This document shows positions 14,125 to 14,175 of a stretch of 14,175 nt of DNA, one piece after another (position 1 is the stretch's first letter; each line of letters opens with the position of its first letter). Position numbers and translations under genes: made by a program. The notes below the pieces were generated by a model, which was given only the letters and a program-made list of their open reading frames with translations, was not told where the DNA came from and did not search any database. This DNA is from an uncultured Lachnospiraceae bacterium (GTDB taxonomy: Bacteria; Bacillota; Clostridia; Lachnospirales; Lachnospiraceae): positions 1 to 14,175 of the forward strand of contig CAJUPI010000074.1 in assembly GCA_910588125.1 (NCBI GenBank), written 5' to 3'.

Positions 14125-14175
14125 TCCTCGATAGCTCAGTCGGTAGAGCACGCGGCTGTTAACCGCGCTGTCGTA
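14125..14175 (+). tRNA. tRNA-Asn (anticodon GTT), truncated by window end
   Basis: The 5' part of a tRNA contains acceptor strand TCCTCGA, D-arm GCTCAGTCGGTAGAGC, and anticodon stem CGCGG/CCGCG around loop CTGTTAA with GTT at 14158-14160. The T-arm and 3' acceptor lie beyond the window. It may open a tRNA cluster. Confidence 0.93.

Noticed and set aside
1..14175. CRISPR array
   Set aside because: No series of short direct repeats with regular unique spacers was found; the only tandem repeats are the coding hendecads and the two operator-like sites.

Overview
The window looks like a chromosomal stretch from a Gram-positive anaerobe of the Clostridia, most likely Lachnospiraceae. This rests on strong AGGAGG-type ribosome binding sites, consensus sigma-A promoters, a pyrophosphate-type phosphofructokinase, a two-gene minimal SUF-like iron-sulfur system, a PflX-type radical SAM protein, a large SpoIID/LytB protein, and tRNA genes without an encoded CCA. 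No phage, plasmid, CRISPR or intact transposase gene is visible.

Layout. Positions 210-1747 hold a complete pfk transcription unit on the plus strand (promoter, gene, terminator). Facing it on the minus strand (1746-5268) is a two-gene unit: an AI-2E family membrane protein, then a SpoIID/LytB-domain cell-wall protein whose start overlaps the end of the first gene. Upstream of this unit is a 311-bp inverted-repeat element (5322-5632) flanked by two nearly identical copies of a 40-bp sequence. Next, on the minus strand, is a small-RNA gene with its own promoter and terminator whose fold and size match 6S RNA (5720-5953). A radical SAM gene follows on the plus strand (6101-7030).

The stretch 7060-7616 has no credible protein gene, but on the minus strand it has a near-perfect promoter, several local hairpins and a strong terminator about 520 nt downstream. 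I read it as a large structured non-coding RNA that I cannot name; it is the most promising unexplained object here. A flotillin gene (plus strand, 7902-9515) converges with a minus-strand SufC/SufB-like pair (9715-11375). A 125-bp long-armed palindrome separates them. Upstream of the suf pair is a small RsmB/NOP-type m5C RNA methyltransferase.

The right end carries divergent tRNA-Leu genes (anticodons CAG and AAG), each with its own promoter and terminator. Then come a degraded copy of the 5.3-5.6 kb repeat, a transcription factor-like gene in which an XRE helix-turn-helix is fused to a membrane domain resembling MotA/TolQ/ExbB, a 50-bp miniature relative of the same repeat, and a tRNA-Asn cut by the window end.

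The genes are mostly independent housekeeping units: glycolysis, cell envelope, Fe-S assembly, RNA modification and translation. The two ncRNA loci and the repeat family are what gene-centred annotation would miss.
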